From NCBI GenBank assembly GCA_009835985.1, contig VXWI01000038.1, positions 1 to 64,000 on the forward strand: a DNA stretch of 64,000 nucleotides. The letters are read 5' to 3'. The notes beneath the pieces were generated by a model. It did no database searches and had not been told where the DNA came from. It was given only the letters and a program-made list of their open reading frames with translations. Each line of letters begins with the position of its first letter. Within the stretch, counting starts at the first letter, position 1. This document shows, piece by piece, positions 54,771 through 64,000 of this stretch. Source of the stretch: Acidobacteriota bacterium (GTDB taxonomy: Bacteria > Acidobacteriota > Vicinamibacteria > Marinacidobacterales > Marinacidobacteraceae). Made by a program: the position numbers and the translations under genes.

Positions 54771-56186
54771 CTAGAACGATTCCACCTTCATCATGTTCGT
54801 GGCGCCGCTGAGCTGGTGGGTCCCGCAGACGATGACGACGCGGTCGCCGGAGGCGACGAAGCGTTCGGAGCGGAGCTGGTCGAGCGCCCGGCTGAGCATC
54901 TGGTCGGTGTTCCGGAACCGTCGATTGCGCATGGGGCGGACGCCCCAGCGCAGCGCCAGGCGCCGGAACACGTGGTCCGACGTGGTGAAGCCGAAGATTC
55001 CGCAGCGCGGCCGCATGCGGCTCACCTGGCGGACCGTGGCCCCCGAGTCGGTGAAGGCCACGATGTAGGCGGCGTCGATGGTCGCGGCCGCCTCGCGGGC
55101 AGCGGCGGCAATCGCGTGCTCGATCCGGCTGCGGTCGATGAGCGCCTGGTAGTGCGGCAGTTCCCCGAAATCCGCGTGCTGTTCCGTATAGGTGGCGAGG
55201 CGGTCGAGCGTCCGCACCGCCTCGATGGGGTACTCGCCCACGGATGTCTCCCCGGAGAGCATCACGGCGTCGCTCCCGTCGAGGATCGCGTTCGCAACGT
55301 CGGAGGCCTCGGCCCGGGTCGGCATCGGGTGGGAGATCATCGAATCCAGCATCTGGGTCGCCGTGATGGCGATCTTCCCTCGGGAATTCGCCTGGCGAAT
55401 CACCCACTTCTGGACGATGGGAACGCGCTCGGACGAGGTTTCCACGCCGAGGTCGCCCCGGGCGACCATCACTCCGTCGGAGACCTGGAGGATCTCCTCC
55501 AGGTTCTCGAGCGCCTCCGGCCGCTCGATCTTCGCGATGATGGGGATGTCCTCGCGGTCCAGCCGCGCGAGCAATCCCCGGACGGTCTCGACATCCCGCG
55601 CGCGCTGGACGAAGGAGACCGCGAGGTAGTCCACTCCGGCGTCCACCGCGGCCTGCAGATCGGTCCGGTCCTTCACCGTGAGTGAGGGGCCGGACAGTGG
55701 GACGCCGGGCAGGTTGATGCCCTTCCGGGACAGGAGGACGCCCCCGATCACCACCTCTGTCTGCACGTCGCGGTCGACGCTCTTGAGAACCCGCAGTTTC
55801 AGCAGTCCGTCGTCGATCAGGATGAAGTCCCCCGGACGCACATCCCGGGCGAGCTGCGGGTACGTCGTCGAAACGGCCTCGGCGCTCCCGGCGACGTTTC
55901 GGGAGGTGAGCACGAACCGGGCTCCCGGTTTCAGTTCGACCCCGTCCGGCGGAACCTCGCAGACCCGCATCTTCGGTCCCGCCAGATCGGCGAGCGTGGC
56001 GACGGCGCGGCCCGCCTTGCGAGCCGCGCGGCGCACGGCGCGGACTCGGCTCTGGAGGCTGGTGGCGGTCTCGTGGGCGCAGTTGAGCCGGGCCGCGTCC
56101 ATCCCCGCGTCCACGAGCGCCTCGATGGTTCTGGAGGGGCGTGTCGCGGGACCCAGGGTGGCGATGATCTTGGTGCGGCGGAACAT
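54771..56186 (-). CDS. pyk: Pyruvate kinase
   Basis: RTKIIATLGPATRPSRTIEALVDAGMDAARLNCAHE, IIAKIERPEALENLEEI, DGVMVARGDLGVE, ITATQMLDSMI. Confidence 0.95.
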   Translation of the reverse strand: MFRRTKIIATLGPATRPSRTIEALVDAGMDAARLNCAHETATSLQSRVRAVRRAARKAGRAVATLADLAGPKMRVCEVPPDGVELKPGARFVLTSRNVAGSAEAVSTTYPQLARDVRPGDFILIDDGLLKLRVLKSVDRDVQTEVVIGGVLLSRKGINLPGVPLSGPSLTVKDRTDLQAAVDAGVDYLAVSFVQRARDVETVRGLLARLDREDIPIIAKIERPEALENLEEILQVSDGVMVARGDLGVETSSERVPIVQKWVIRQANSRGKIAITATQMLDSMISHPMPTRAEASDVANAILDGSDAVMLSGETSVGEYPIEAVRTLDRLATYTEQHADFGELPHYQALIDRSRIEHAIAAAAREAAATIDAAYIVAFTDSGATVRQVSRMRPRCGIFGFTTSDHVFRRLALRWGVRPMRNRRFRNTDQMLSRALDQLRSERFVASGDRVVIVCGTHQLSGATNMMKVESF

Positions 56187-56188
56187 GC

Positions 56189-56920
56189 TCAGCCGCCTTG
56201 CGGTTCGGCCTCCGGTTCCCGGAGCCGCGGGGAATCCGTCCTCCGGGGCCGCACAACGGTGAGCAGGACCTTTAGGCCCGCGAGGAACAAGCCGGTGAGC
56301 GTGGAATCGCGGCCGCCTCCTCCGGCCGGCCGCCGGCTCGAGACCGGGACCTCAACCGACGTGATGCCCGCCCGGGCGGCATTCACCTGCATCTCGGCGA
56401 GCCAACCGTAGTCCGGGTCCGAAGGGCCCAACTGCGAGAGCGCTTGCCAGCGAATGGCCCGGAACGGCCCGAGGTCCGTGAAGCGATAGCCGTAGAGCAG
56501 CAGGATGAGCCGCGTCGCGATCCAGTGCCCTAGGCGGACCAGTCCCGGATAGGCCCCGGGGTCCGGTTGTCCCCGGCTGCGCGAACCCATGACGAAGTCC
56601 ACGCCCGGAGACAGGAGCGGGGACAGGACCGCGGGGAGTTCCTCGGCATCGTCCGTTCCGTCGCCGCGCAGGAACACCACGACGTCGGGCGGCTCGGGCG
56701 CGAGGTGGACCATCCCGGTGAGGCAGGCGCGCCCGAACCCCGGGCGTCTTTCCTCGACAGCGGTGGCCCCGTAGCGCCGGGCGGTGTCGGGGATGTCGGC
56801 GCCCGGGCCCCCGACGACCACGACTTCCCGCAGGTGGCCGTGGGGAAGCGATGCCAGCACCTGGGAAAGCTCGGGTCCGCCGTCGGGTGCGGGAATGATC
56901 GCCGCCGTTCGTACGTTCAA
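56189..56920 (-). CDS. Family 2 glycosyltransferase
   Basis: AAIIPAPDGGPELSQVLASL, VVFLRGDGTDDAEELPAVL, DFVMGSRSRGQ, YRFTDLGPFRAIRWQAL. Confidence 0.88.
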   Translation of the reverse strand: MNVRTAAIIPAPDGGPELSQVLASLPHGHLREVVVVGGPGADIPDTARRYGATAVEERRPGFGRACLTGMVHLAPEPPDVVVFLRGDGTDDAEELPAVLSPLLSPGVDFVMGSRSRGQPDPGAYPGLVRLGHWIATRLILLLYGYRFTDLGPFRAIRWQALSQLGPSDPDYGWLAEMQVNAARAGITSVEVPVSSRRPAGGGGRDSTLTGLFLAGLKVLLTVVRPRRTDSPRLREPEAEPQGG

Positions 56921-56964
56921 GTTTGCTGGCGAGTATACGGGTCGGTTCCCGTAGGATGGCCTCC

Positions 56965-58599
56965 GTGAACGACGCGCCGACCCGATTCCGAATGCTCCTG
57001 TTGGCCGGGACGATGCTCGGCTCCGCCTGCTCGGCCGCTCCGGCGCCGGAGTCCGGAGAGGGTGCGGCGGTCCTCTTCCGGGGCGGGCAGATCCTCGACG
57101 GGACCGGGAACCCCTGGTATCGGGGCGACGTGCTCGTCGTGGGTGACCGCATCGCCCGCGTCGGCGTCGTTCCCGCCGCCGAGGTCCCCGCGGACACGCG
57201 TGAGGTGGACGCGGCCGGACTCACCATCATGCCCGGTTTCATCGATCCGCATTCGCATGCCGGCCCCGGGCTCGCCACCCCCGAACTCCGCGCGGGAGAA
57301 CCGCTCATCCGGCAGGGGATCACGACCGTGATGGTGAATCCCGACGGGGGTGGTGACGTGGACCTGGCGGCGCAGCGGCGCCGCTTCGAGGAAGGAGGGA
57401 TCGGTGTCCACGTAGCGTTGATGATCGGTCACGGGGCGGTCCGGCGGGAGGTGCTCGGGATGGAGGCCCGCCCGCCGACCGAGGACGAATTCGAGCGGAT
57501 GGCCGAGCTGGTGCGGGCCGGAATGGATGCCGGGGCCTTCGGAATGACGGGAGGCCTCTACTATGCCCCCGGCAGCTACGCGGAAAACGACGAGGTCGTG
57601 CGCCTGGCGGCGGAAATCGCGCCGTTCGGAGCTTTCTCCAGTCACATTCGGGACGAGAGCGACTACAACATCGGGCTGGTGGCGGCGGTCGAGGAAGTCA
57701 TCGAGGTGGCGGAGGTGCAGGGCATTCGCGGCGTGGTGACCCATTTCAAGGCGCTGGGTCCTCCGGTGTGGGGACTGAGCCGCGAGGCCACCGCCGCCAT
57801 CGACGCGGCCCGCGCCCGGGGGGTGGAGGTCTTTGCGGACCAGTACCCGTACGAGGCGTCGGGCACGAGCATCGTCGGGGCGCTGGTGCCTCGCTGGGCG
57901 CTCGCCGGGGAAACCATGCCCGGGATGCCCTCGCCGCTCGAGAACCGGCTGGCGAACCCCCGCGAGCGGGCGCGCCTGCGCGCCGACATGCTGGTGGCGC
58001 TGGAGCGGCGCGGCGGCGCCGCGACGCTGCTCCTCTCGCGGCACCGCGCGGACATCTCACTCGAAGGCCGCTACCTCAGCGATCTGGCGGAGGAGTGGGG
58101 CCTCGAGCCGATCGACGCGGCGCTCCGCCTCCTCGACGCCGGCGGGGCCGGACTCGTGTCCTTCAACATGTCGGAGGAGGACATTGCCCACATCATGACC
58201 CGCGAATGGACGATGGGTTCCTCGGACGGGGGGCTCGTCTCACGGGACGAGGGACGCCCGCACCCACGCTTCTATGGCGCGTTTCCACGGCGCATCGCCC
58301 GCTACGTGAGGGAACGGGAAGTGCTGACCCTGGCGGAAGCGGTCCGAGGCATGACAAGCCTGACCACAACGGTGTTTCGGATGCACGACCGGGGGCAGAT
58401 CGCAGCGGGCCGGATCGCCGACCTCCTCGTGGTGGACATCGAGGAGTTCCGGGACGCCGCCACCTACCAGGACCCGCACGCCCTCGCCGAAGGGATCGTG
58501 CACGCGCTGGTGGCTGGCGTCTTCGCCATCGAGAACGGCGAGACGACCGGGGCGCTCGCCGGCCGGGTGCTGACCCCGCACTGGTTGGACGCAGAGTGA
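56965..58599 (+). CDS. N-acyl-D-amino-acid deacylase/D-aminoacylase family amidohydrolase (start 56956 or 56965)
   Basis: LTIMPGFIDPHSHAGPG, MTGGLYYAPGSYAENDEVVRLA, SSHIRDE, ADQYPYEASGT. Confidence 0.9.
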   Translation: MNDAPTRFRMLLLAGTMLGSACSAAPAPESGEGAAVLFRGGQILDGTGNPWYRGDVLVVGDRIARVGVVPAAEVPADTREVDAAGLTIMPGFIDPHSHAGPGLATPELRAGEPLIRQGITTVMVNPDGGGDVDLAAQRRRFEEGGIGVHVALMIGHGAVRREVLGMEARPPTEDEFERMAELVRAGMDAGAFGMTGGLYYAPGSYAENDEVVRLAAEIAPFGAFSSHIRDESDYNIGLVAAVEEVIEVAEVQGIRGVVTHFKALGPPVWGLSREATAAIDAARARGVEVFADQYPYEASGTSIVGALVPRWALAGETMPGMPSPLENRLANPRERARLRADMLVALERRGGAATLLLSRHRADISLEGRYLSDLAEEWGLEPIDAALRLLDAGGAGLVSFNMSEEDIAHIMTREWTMGSSDGGLVSRDEGRPHPRFYGAFPRRIARYVREREVLTLAEAVRGMTSLTTTVFRMHDRGQIAAGRIADLLVVDIEEFRDAATYQDPHALAEGIVHALVAGVFAIENGETTGALAGRVLTPHWLDAE

Positions 58600-58666
58600 G
58601 CCGTGCCCCCGCAGGGCCGGCGTCGTCCGGCCGCGCTACCTTTTCCGCACCACAAAGGAGAACCCT

Positions 58667-60049
58667 GTGAATCCCGATTCCGCCATCGCCGGAACCATCC
58701 TCGAAACGGTCGGTGGCACGCCCCTCGTGGGGCTCCGTCGGATCGGCCAGGGCCTGCCCGGCCGGATCGCGGTCAAGATGGAGTCCTTCAACCCGGGCGG
58801 CTCCGTCAAGGACCGGATCGCCATCACCATCGTCGAGGACGCCGAGCGCCGGGGAGACCTGAAGCCCGGGGGGACGATCATCGAGGGGACCTCCGGGAAC
58901 ACCGGGATGGGTCTCGCCCTGGTTGCCGCGGTGAAGGGTTATCGGTCCATCTTCGTGATGCCCGACAAGATGAGCGACGAGAAGATCCGCGCGCTCCGGG
59001 CGCTCGGCGCCGAGGTGGTGGTGACGCCGACCGCGGTGGAACCCGAGGATCCGCGCAGCTACTACAGCGTCGCGAAGCGTCTCGTCGAGGAAACGGAGGG
59101 CGCCCTCTACGCGAACCAGTACCACAACCCGGTGAATCCGGAGACCCACTACCGCACCACCGGTCCCGAGCTCTGGGAACAGGTCGGGCCCGAGATCCAC
59201 ACGCTGGTGTGCGGGTTGGGGACCGGGGGCACCATCACCGGGACCGGCCGCTACCTGAAGGAGCGGAATCCGGCGATCCGCGTCGTCGGCGCCGATCCGG
59301 TGGGCTCGCTCTACGACGAGTACTTCCGGACCGGCAGGATTGGCGAGGCGCGCAGCTACAAGGTGGAGGGGATCGGCGAGGACTTCATCCCGTCCACCAT
59401 CGATTTCGCCGTGGTGGACGAGGTGATCCAGGTGGGCGACCGCGACTCCTTCCTGATGACGCGGCGGCTCGCCCGCGAGGAAGGGCTCTTCGTGGGGGGT
59501 TCGGCGGGGACCGCGATGGTCGCGGCGCTGGAAGCGGCCTCGCGGGTCCCCCGGGGCGCGCTCGTCGTGGTGCTCGCTCCCGATTCGGGCGCGCGGTACC
59601 TGTCCAAGATCTTCAGCGACGACTGGATGCGCCAGAACGGCTTCCTCGAGTCGCCGCGCGAAGGGGAGACCGTCGGCGACGTGCTGGCCGCGAAGGGCGG
59701 CCAGCAGATCGTCAGCCTTCCCCGCACCGCGGAAGTCCGCGACGCCGTCGCCCTGATGCGGAAGCACGACGTCTCCCAGCTCCCGGTCCGGGACGAGAAC
59801 GGCTTCATCGGGGTGGTGACCGAGGCCTCGCTGCTGGAGGGCCACTTCTCCGGTGGGGTCGGCCGGAGCGATCCGATCAGCGCCTTCGTGAAGACCGACA
59901 AGATTGCGTCGCTGGACGCGGCGAGCCCGCTCGAGGAATTGGCTCAGATCTTCGCCGGGGGCCAAATCACGGTGGTGACCGACGGAGGGGAGGCCGTAGG
60001 GCTGCTCACCCCGATCGATCTGCTCGACTACCTCTCACGGGAGAGCTGA
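58667..60049 (+). CDS. Cystathionine beta-synthase (PLP domain + two CBS domains)
   Basis: VGGTPLVGLRRIGQGLPGRIAVKMESFNPGGSVKDRIA, EGTSGNTGMGLAL, GTGGTITGTGRYLKE, C-terminal CBS pair; AAAGGAG Shine-Dalgarno. Confidence 0.93.
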   Translation: MNPDSAIAGTILETVGGTPLVGLRRIGQGLPGRIAVKMESFNPGGSVKDRIAITIVEDAERRGDLKPGGTIIEGTSGNTGMGLALVAAVKGYRSIFVMPDKMSDEKIRALRALGAEVVVTPTAVEPEDPRSYYSVAKRLVEETEGALYANQYHNPVNPETHYRTTGPELWEQVGPEIHTLVCGLGTGGTITGTGRYLKERNPAIRVVGADPVGSLYDEYFRTGRIGEARSYKVEGIGEDFIPSTIDFAVVDEVIQVGDRDSFLMTRRLAREEGLFVGGSAGTAMVAALEAASRVPRGALVVVLAPDSGARYLSKIFSDDWMRQNGFLESPREGETVGDVLAAKGGQQIVSLPRTAEVRDAVALMRKHDVSQLPVRDENGFIGVVTEASLLEGHFSGGVGRSDPISAFVKTDKIASLDAASPLEELAQIFAGGQITVVTDGGEAVGLLTPIDLLDYLSRES

Positions 60050-60063
60050 ACCGGGGCTCTGCC

Positions 60064-61668
60064 CTACATCCGGCGCCAGCGGGTTCCCACCCCGCCCTCG
60101 CGCGGCGTCCAGCGAGGGCCGAAGACGTCGGCGGCGCGGCAGTCCACGCAGTTGGACGGGTTGACCGTCAGTCCGCCGTCCCGGGCCTCGTACACGCCGG
60201 CCGGGCAGATCCGTTCCCAGAGCGCGGCCGTATCGGGCGGCACCGGCTCGGGGACCACCAGGTGGGGGGGAATGTCGTCCCGCGTGTTGTTGCCGGACCG
60301 GAAGACCCCATCGAGCTTCGAAAAGGGTGGGGGAGGGACGGGTTCGGGGGCTTCCCGGGGCCGCGCGAGATCGTCCGCCACCGGCAGGGTGCCCGTGGGG
60401 AGCGCCCCGGCGGTCAGGGTGGCGAGTACGGACGTCAGCGCCCCGCGGTAGAAGCCGCGCTGGAACGCGGGCCGCATGTTCCGGTTGCGCTGCAGGTCGG
60501 CGAGGACCTCGCTGTCCTGCAGCGAGGCGTCGTAGAGCGACAGCGGCACCGCCGCCCGCAGATGCGCGACCGCCGCGTCGGCCGCGAGGATCCCCGAGAG
60601 CATCGCGTAGTGGATGCCCTTGAGCGACGGGACGTCTACGAACCCGGCGGTGTCTCCGACGAGGAGCAGGCCGTCGCCCGAGAGCCGCTCCGGGAGCGAG
60701 CCGAGGCCCCCCTCCGGGATCAGGCGGGCGCCCCATTCGAGGCACTCGCCGCCCTCGAGGTGGGGCTGGATCCGGGGATGGGCCTTCAGCAACTGGAGCG
60801 CCTGGTGGGCGTCGAGCGCCTCGGTGGGCGCGTCGAGCCCCACCACGATTCCAACCGCCGACAGGCCTTCGCCCATCGGATACAGGAAACCGCCGCCGAA
60901 GGCGGATCGCGGGAGCGGGTACCCAAGGGTGTGAACGACCCGGTCCGGAGGGTTTTCCGACTTCCACAGCTCCTTCACCCCCAGCGCGAAGATGGGGGGA
61001 CTCGGCGAGGCGATCCCGACACGGGCGCGCCAGGCCTGCCCCAGCGGACCGCGGGCGCCCTCGGCGAGGATCACGACGCGGGCCGCCACTTCGGTTGCCG
61101 GTTCGAAGCCCGTTCCCGGCGAGCCGTCCCGCCGCCGCCCCGCGGGGACGGTCTCGAGCCCCAGCACCCGGTTCTCCTGCATGAGCAGCGAGCCGATCGC
61201 GAATCCCGGGAACACCTCGACCCCGAGTGCTTCCGCCTGTTCCCCCAGCCACCGGGCCATTTCGGAGAGCGACGCGGTGAAGAAGCCGTGGTTTCGCATC
61301 GTGGGCGGGGTCGGCATGCGGATCCCGCGTCGCGAACCCAGGAAATAGACGCTCTCGCGGGTGACCTGCATCCGGAACGGCAGCGCGTCGTCCTCCATTC
61401 CCGGGAAGAGCTCGCGGAACGCGACGGGGTTGACCACCGCCCCCGAGAGGCAGTGACCGCCGAGTTCCGCGGCCTTCTCGAAGACGCAGATCGAGAGCTC
61501 TTCACCGGCCGTCCTCGCGGTCTGTGCCAACCGGATCGCGGCGGCCAGCCCGGCGGGCCCGCCCCCCACGATCGCCACGTCGAACGGCAGCGCTTCCGGG
61601 CCGGGCGCCCGGTCAGCCAGCAACCGGTCTACCGGAAGCGGCGGCCGGGTCTCCCCGAGACGGATCAT
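60064..61668 (-). CDS. Electron-transfer flavoprotein-ubiquinone oxidoreductase
   Basis: DVAIVGGGPAGLAAAIRLAQ, GGHCLSGAVVNP, VGDTAGFVDVPSLKGIHYAMLSGILAADA, C-terminal ferredoxin-like ICPAGVYE...NPSNCVDCRAADVFGP. Confidence 0.93.
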   Translation of the reverse strand: MIRLGETRPPLPVDRLLADRAPGPEALPFDVAIVGGGPAGLAAAIRLAQTARTAGEELSICVFEKAAELGGHCLSGAVVNPVAFRELFPGMEDDALPFRMQVTRESVYFLGSRRGIRMPTPPTMRNHGFFTASLSEMARWLGEQAEALGVEVFPGFAIGSLLMQENRVLGLETVPAGRRRDGSPGTGFEPATEVAARVVILAEGARGPLGQAWRARVGIASPSPPIFALGVKELWKSENPPDRVVHTLGYPLPRSAFGGGFLYPMGEGLSAVGIVVGLDAPTEALDAHQALQLLKAHPRIQPHLEGGECLEWGARLIPEGGLGSLPERLSGDGLLLVGDTAGFVDVPSLKGIHYAMLSGILAADAAVAHLRAAVPLSLYDASLQDSEVLADLQRNRNMRPAFQRGFYRGALTSVLATLTAGALPTGTLPVADDLARPREAPEPVPPPPFSKLDGVFRSGNNTRDDIPPHLVVPEPVPPDTAALWERICPAGVYEARDGGLTVNPSNCVDCRAADVFGPRWTPREGGVGTRWRRM

Positions 61669-63680
61669 CCGCCGAACCGCTCCGGGTCCCAGCGGAGCCC
61701 GAGTTCGGAGGGCGGCGCGATGTAGCCGAGGAGCGCGGAAGCGGCCACCACCGCCGGGCTCGCCAGGTATCCCTCGCCGCCGCGGCCCATGCGGTTCTCC
61801 CAGTTCCGGTTGAAGGAAGTGATCGCCCGCATTCCCGGACGGAGCGCATCCTCTCCCTGGCCGAAACACGGACCGCACCACGACGCCCGGATCTCGCCTC
61901 CCACCGAGCGAAGCACAGCTGCGACGGGTTCTCCCCCAAGGCGCGGCTCGGCCTCTTCGATCGCCTTCCGGACTCCTCCGGAGCCCGGAAAGATGACGAA
62001 CTTCTCGCGCGTGCGGTCGTGTCCGCGTTCGCGCGCCGCGCGCACGACCTGGGCGGCGGCGAGCAGGTCGTCGTAGCTGCCGTTCGTGCAAGACCCGATG
62101 TAGGCGCGGTCGAACCCGAGGCGGCCCTCCGCGACCTCGGTTGCGGGGTGCGCGTTCCCGGGCGCCGACGGAAGCGCCACCAGCGGCTCCACCGCGGCAA
62201 GATCGAAGACTTCTTCGGCGGCGAACCGCGCGGCGGCGCCGCTCGCCACGGGCGGATAGGGGAGATCCGCAGACCCGCGGTCCGCGTAGAACCCCGCCGT
62301 GACCTCGTCGAAGGGAAAGAGTCCGTTCCACGCCTCCGCTTCCGCCATCATGTTGCAGATCGTGTTGCGCCAGGTGATGGGCAGGGCGCCGCGCTCGTCG
62401 ATGAACTCCACCGAGGCGCCCGCGGCGGCGCCGTTCCACTTGGCGATGAGCGCCAGGACGACGTCCTTGCCCGAGGACCAGGGAGGGATCTGGCCGGTGA
62501 GCACCACCCGGCGGGCCGGCGGCGGGGTGAGGAGGACGCTGCCGGTGGCCCAGCCGAAGCCGAGCGCGCTCGATCCGATGCCGACGCCGAGCGCTCCGTA
62601 GGCGCCGTAGGCCCGGCTGTGGCTGTCGGCTCCCGGGATCACCGCGCCGGGCCAGACGAGTCCCTGCTCGGGAAAGTAGAAGTGGAAGATGCCGTCTCCC
62701 GGGGTCGCGAACCAGGGGGCCCGAAGCCCCTCCGCTTCGGCGAACCGCCGGCTGATTTCCGTTTGCCGGTCGTCCGCTTCGCGACCGGTGAAGACGAAGT
62801 GATCGTTGGCGATCGCGGCCTGCCGCGGATGGATGGCGCCCCCGGTGATCTCCCGGAAGGTGTGGATCGCGAACGGCGCGGTGCCGTCGGAAGCAGGCAG
62901 CAGGTCCGCCGTCACCAGGATGCTCTCTCCCACCGAGACGGCGGCGCGGCGGTCCACCCGGTGGGCCCAGAGGATCTGCTCGGTCACGGTGAGGCGGGCA
63001 CGCTCTGCCGGCCCGGGCCACTCGATGATGGGCTTGGACTCGACGGACGCGAGGAACTCCCGGCGGCCCGCCGCCAGGATTCCGCCGGATCGCCGGAGTT
63101 CGGCTTCCCGCGCGGTGAGGGGCTTCGGGTGGTAGGACCGGCCGAGCGTCTCGTTCACGAGTCGCCGGGTCGCCGGATCGAAGCGGAACCGGTGCCCGTC
63201 CCGGGCGTCCTCGGCCGCGGCGGGGCATTCGAGCACCTCGAGCCCGAGGTTGAGCGCGTTCCGGCGGAAGATGTCGCCAACCCCGGAACCGAGCACGAGC
63301 ACCAGCGTGGTCCCCGCATCGCGGGCGATCCCGAGGAGCCCCGCCGGGCTCATTTCCCGCGACGAGCCGATTCCGAACCGCTCACCGGCGATCACAAAGT
63401 TCTGGCCGGCCCGCACCCGGGCCGCGAAATCCGGCATCAGGTGGCGGAACGCCCCCGCCTTCCAGCGCGCGTCGAGCGCGTCGAGGCTCTCGGAGACGCA
63501 ATCGGCGGACGGGGTGATCTGGTCGGTGTCGATCGCGTCCCGCTTGCCGCCCGGACGCTTCGGGTCCCAGAAAATGAGCGCCCGGCCGGTCACCGAAGCC
63601 GCAGAGCGCGAGCCCGGGTCAGCCGTCGGGGCGGAGGGCAGGGGAACGCCGGGCTTCCTCCGTCCGGGCTGGATGCGCAC
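61665..63680 (-). CDS. Fused aconitase-family dehydratase (3-isopropylmalate dehydratase-like) with N-terminal swivel and C-terminal catalytic [4Fe-4S] domain
   Basis: N-terminal LeuD-like GERFGIGSSREMSPAGLLGIA; C-terminal LeuC-like VIPGADSHSRAYGAYGALGVGIGSS, YIGSCTNGSYDDL, WCGPCFGQ. Confidence 0.9.
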   Translation of the reverse strand: MRIQPGRRKPGVPLPSAPTADPGSRSAASVTGRALIFWDPKRPGGKRDAIDTDQITPSADCVSESLDALDARWKAGAFRHLMPDFAARVRAGQNFVIAGERFGIGSSREMSPAGLLGIARDAGTTLVLVLGSGVGDIFRRNALNLGLEVLECPAAAEDARDGHRFRFDPATRRLVNETLGRSYHPKPLTAREAELRRSGGILAAGRREFLASVESKPIIEWPGPAERARLTVTEQILWAHRVDRRAAVSVGESILVTADLLPASDGTAPFAIHTFREITGGAIHPRQAAIANDHFVFTGREADDRQTEISRRFAEAEGLRAPWFATPGDGIFHFYFPEQGLVWPGAVIPGADSHSRAYGAYGALGVGIGSSALGFGWATGSVLLTPPPARRVVLTGQIPPWSSGKDVVLALIAKWNGAAAGASVEFIDERGALPITWRNTICNMMAEAEAWNGLFPFDEVTAGFYADRGSADLPYPPVASGAAARFAAEEVFDLAAVEPLVALPSAPGNAHPATEVAEGRLGFDRAYIGSCTNGSYDDLLAAAQVVRAARERGHDRTREKFVIFPGSGGVRKAIEEAEPRLGGEPVAAVLRSVGGEIRASWCGPCFGQGEDALRPGMRAITSFNRNWENRMGRGGEGYLASPAVVAASALLGYIAPPSELGLRWDPERFGG

Positions 63681-63737
63681 GGTTTTGAGTATAGAGACGG
63701 TTGACGGTCCATCCGATCACTAGAATTCCGCTTCGTC

Positions 63738-64000
63738 TTGGCCCGTTTCTTTCTGCTGTTGCTGGCCGGGCTCGCGATCTTGCTACCGGGCGCCGCGGCC
63801 CAGGGCCAGGATTCGGAGACCGCGCCCGAGACCCCGGAGACTCCACCCATCTTCCTGTTGACGATGGGCCCCGACCAGTCGGTGGTCTTCCGCAAGTGGG
63901 GGCACGCCGCGCTCTGTGTCGGGGACCGCTGCCTGAACTACGGAGTCACGGACTTCTCGCGGCCCGTGGGACTCGTCAAGGAGGTCCTCCGGGGCGAAGC
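63738..64000 (+). CDS. DUF4105-like exported protein, 3' truncated by window end
   Basis: TTG start, signal peptide, FLLTMGPDQSVVFRKWGHAALCVGDRCLNYGVTDFS resembles the DUF4105/Lnb N-terminal periplasmic domain. Confidence 0.65.
   Translation, partial: MARFFLLLLAGLAILLPGAAAQGQDSETAPETPETPPIFLLTMGPDQSVVFRKWGHAALCVGDRCLNYGVTDFSRPVGLVKEVLRGE

Noticed and set aside
58603-61725. 1040-aa plus-strand ORF spanning CBS and ETF-QO
   Set aside because: Alternative-frame reading of CBS then antisense of ETF-QO; no domain recognisable.
61725-63228. Upstream extension of the 1054-aa minus ORF containing ETF-QO
   Set aside because: Sequence before MIRLGETRPP (61668) is an out-of-frame reading of the aconitase-family gene.

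Overview
High-GC bacterial chromosomal window with about 50 supportable genes, no rRNA, no CRISPR array and no recognisable transposase. Roughly: (1) 1-10 kb is a mobile/defence-type segment: a 5'-truncated conjugative coupling ATPase (TraG/VirD4-like), an AbiEii-type nucleotidyltransferase, two unknown proteins, a complete type I restriction-modification operon (hsdR-hsdM-hsdS, minus strand), a DUF4160/DUF2442 pair and a small membrane protein. (2) 10.5-15.2 kb is a molybdenum hydroxylase operon in M-S-L order. Its large subunit carries AYRCSFR, the diagnostic active-site motif of form I (Mo-Cu) aerobic CO dehydrogenase. It is followed by an XdhC-family protein with a C-terminal YHS-like metal-binding domain. 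(3) 15-27.6 kb holds a P1 peptidase, a duplicated-domain secreted protein, a TonB receptor, a VapBC-like pair, CoxG, a serine hydrolase, a TolB/CehA-type protein, formamidase and a VWA protein. (4) 27.7-38 kb is a second Mo-hydroxylase operon (S-L-M, motif AYRGAGR, form II) followed by CoxD-, CoxE- and XdhC-type maturation genes and an ABC transporter. (5) 38-40 kb is an unbroken ORF joining an exported AttH/CrtC-like domain to a PuuD-type (urate oxidase N-terminal) membrane domain. (6) 40-64 kb holds a tripartite tricarboxylate transporter, catabolic hydrolases, a MeaB::methylmalonyl-CoA epimerase fusion, tRNA-Val(CAC), pyruvate kinase, CBS, ETF-QO, and a fused aconitase-family enzyme with the swivel domain at the N-terminus. 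Best candidates for a second look: the form I CODH with its XdhC-YHS fusion and split maturation genes, the AttH::PuuD ORF, the NQAD-variant MeaB::epimerase fusion, the leaderless-type promoters, and a BIME-like inverted repeat. All family calls come from reading the sequence; no database search was run.
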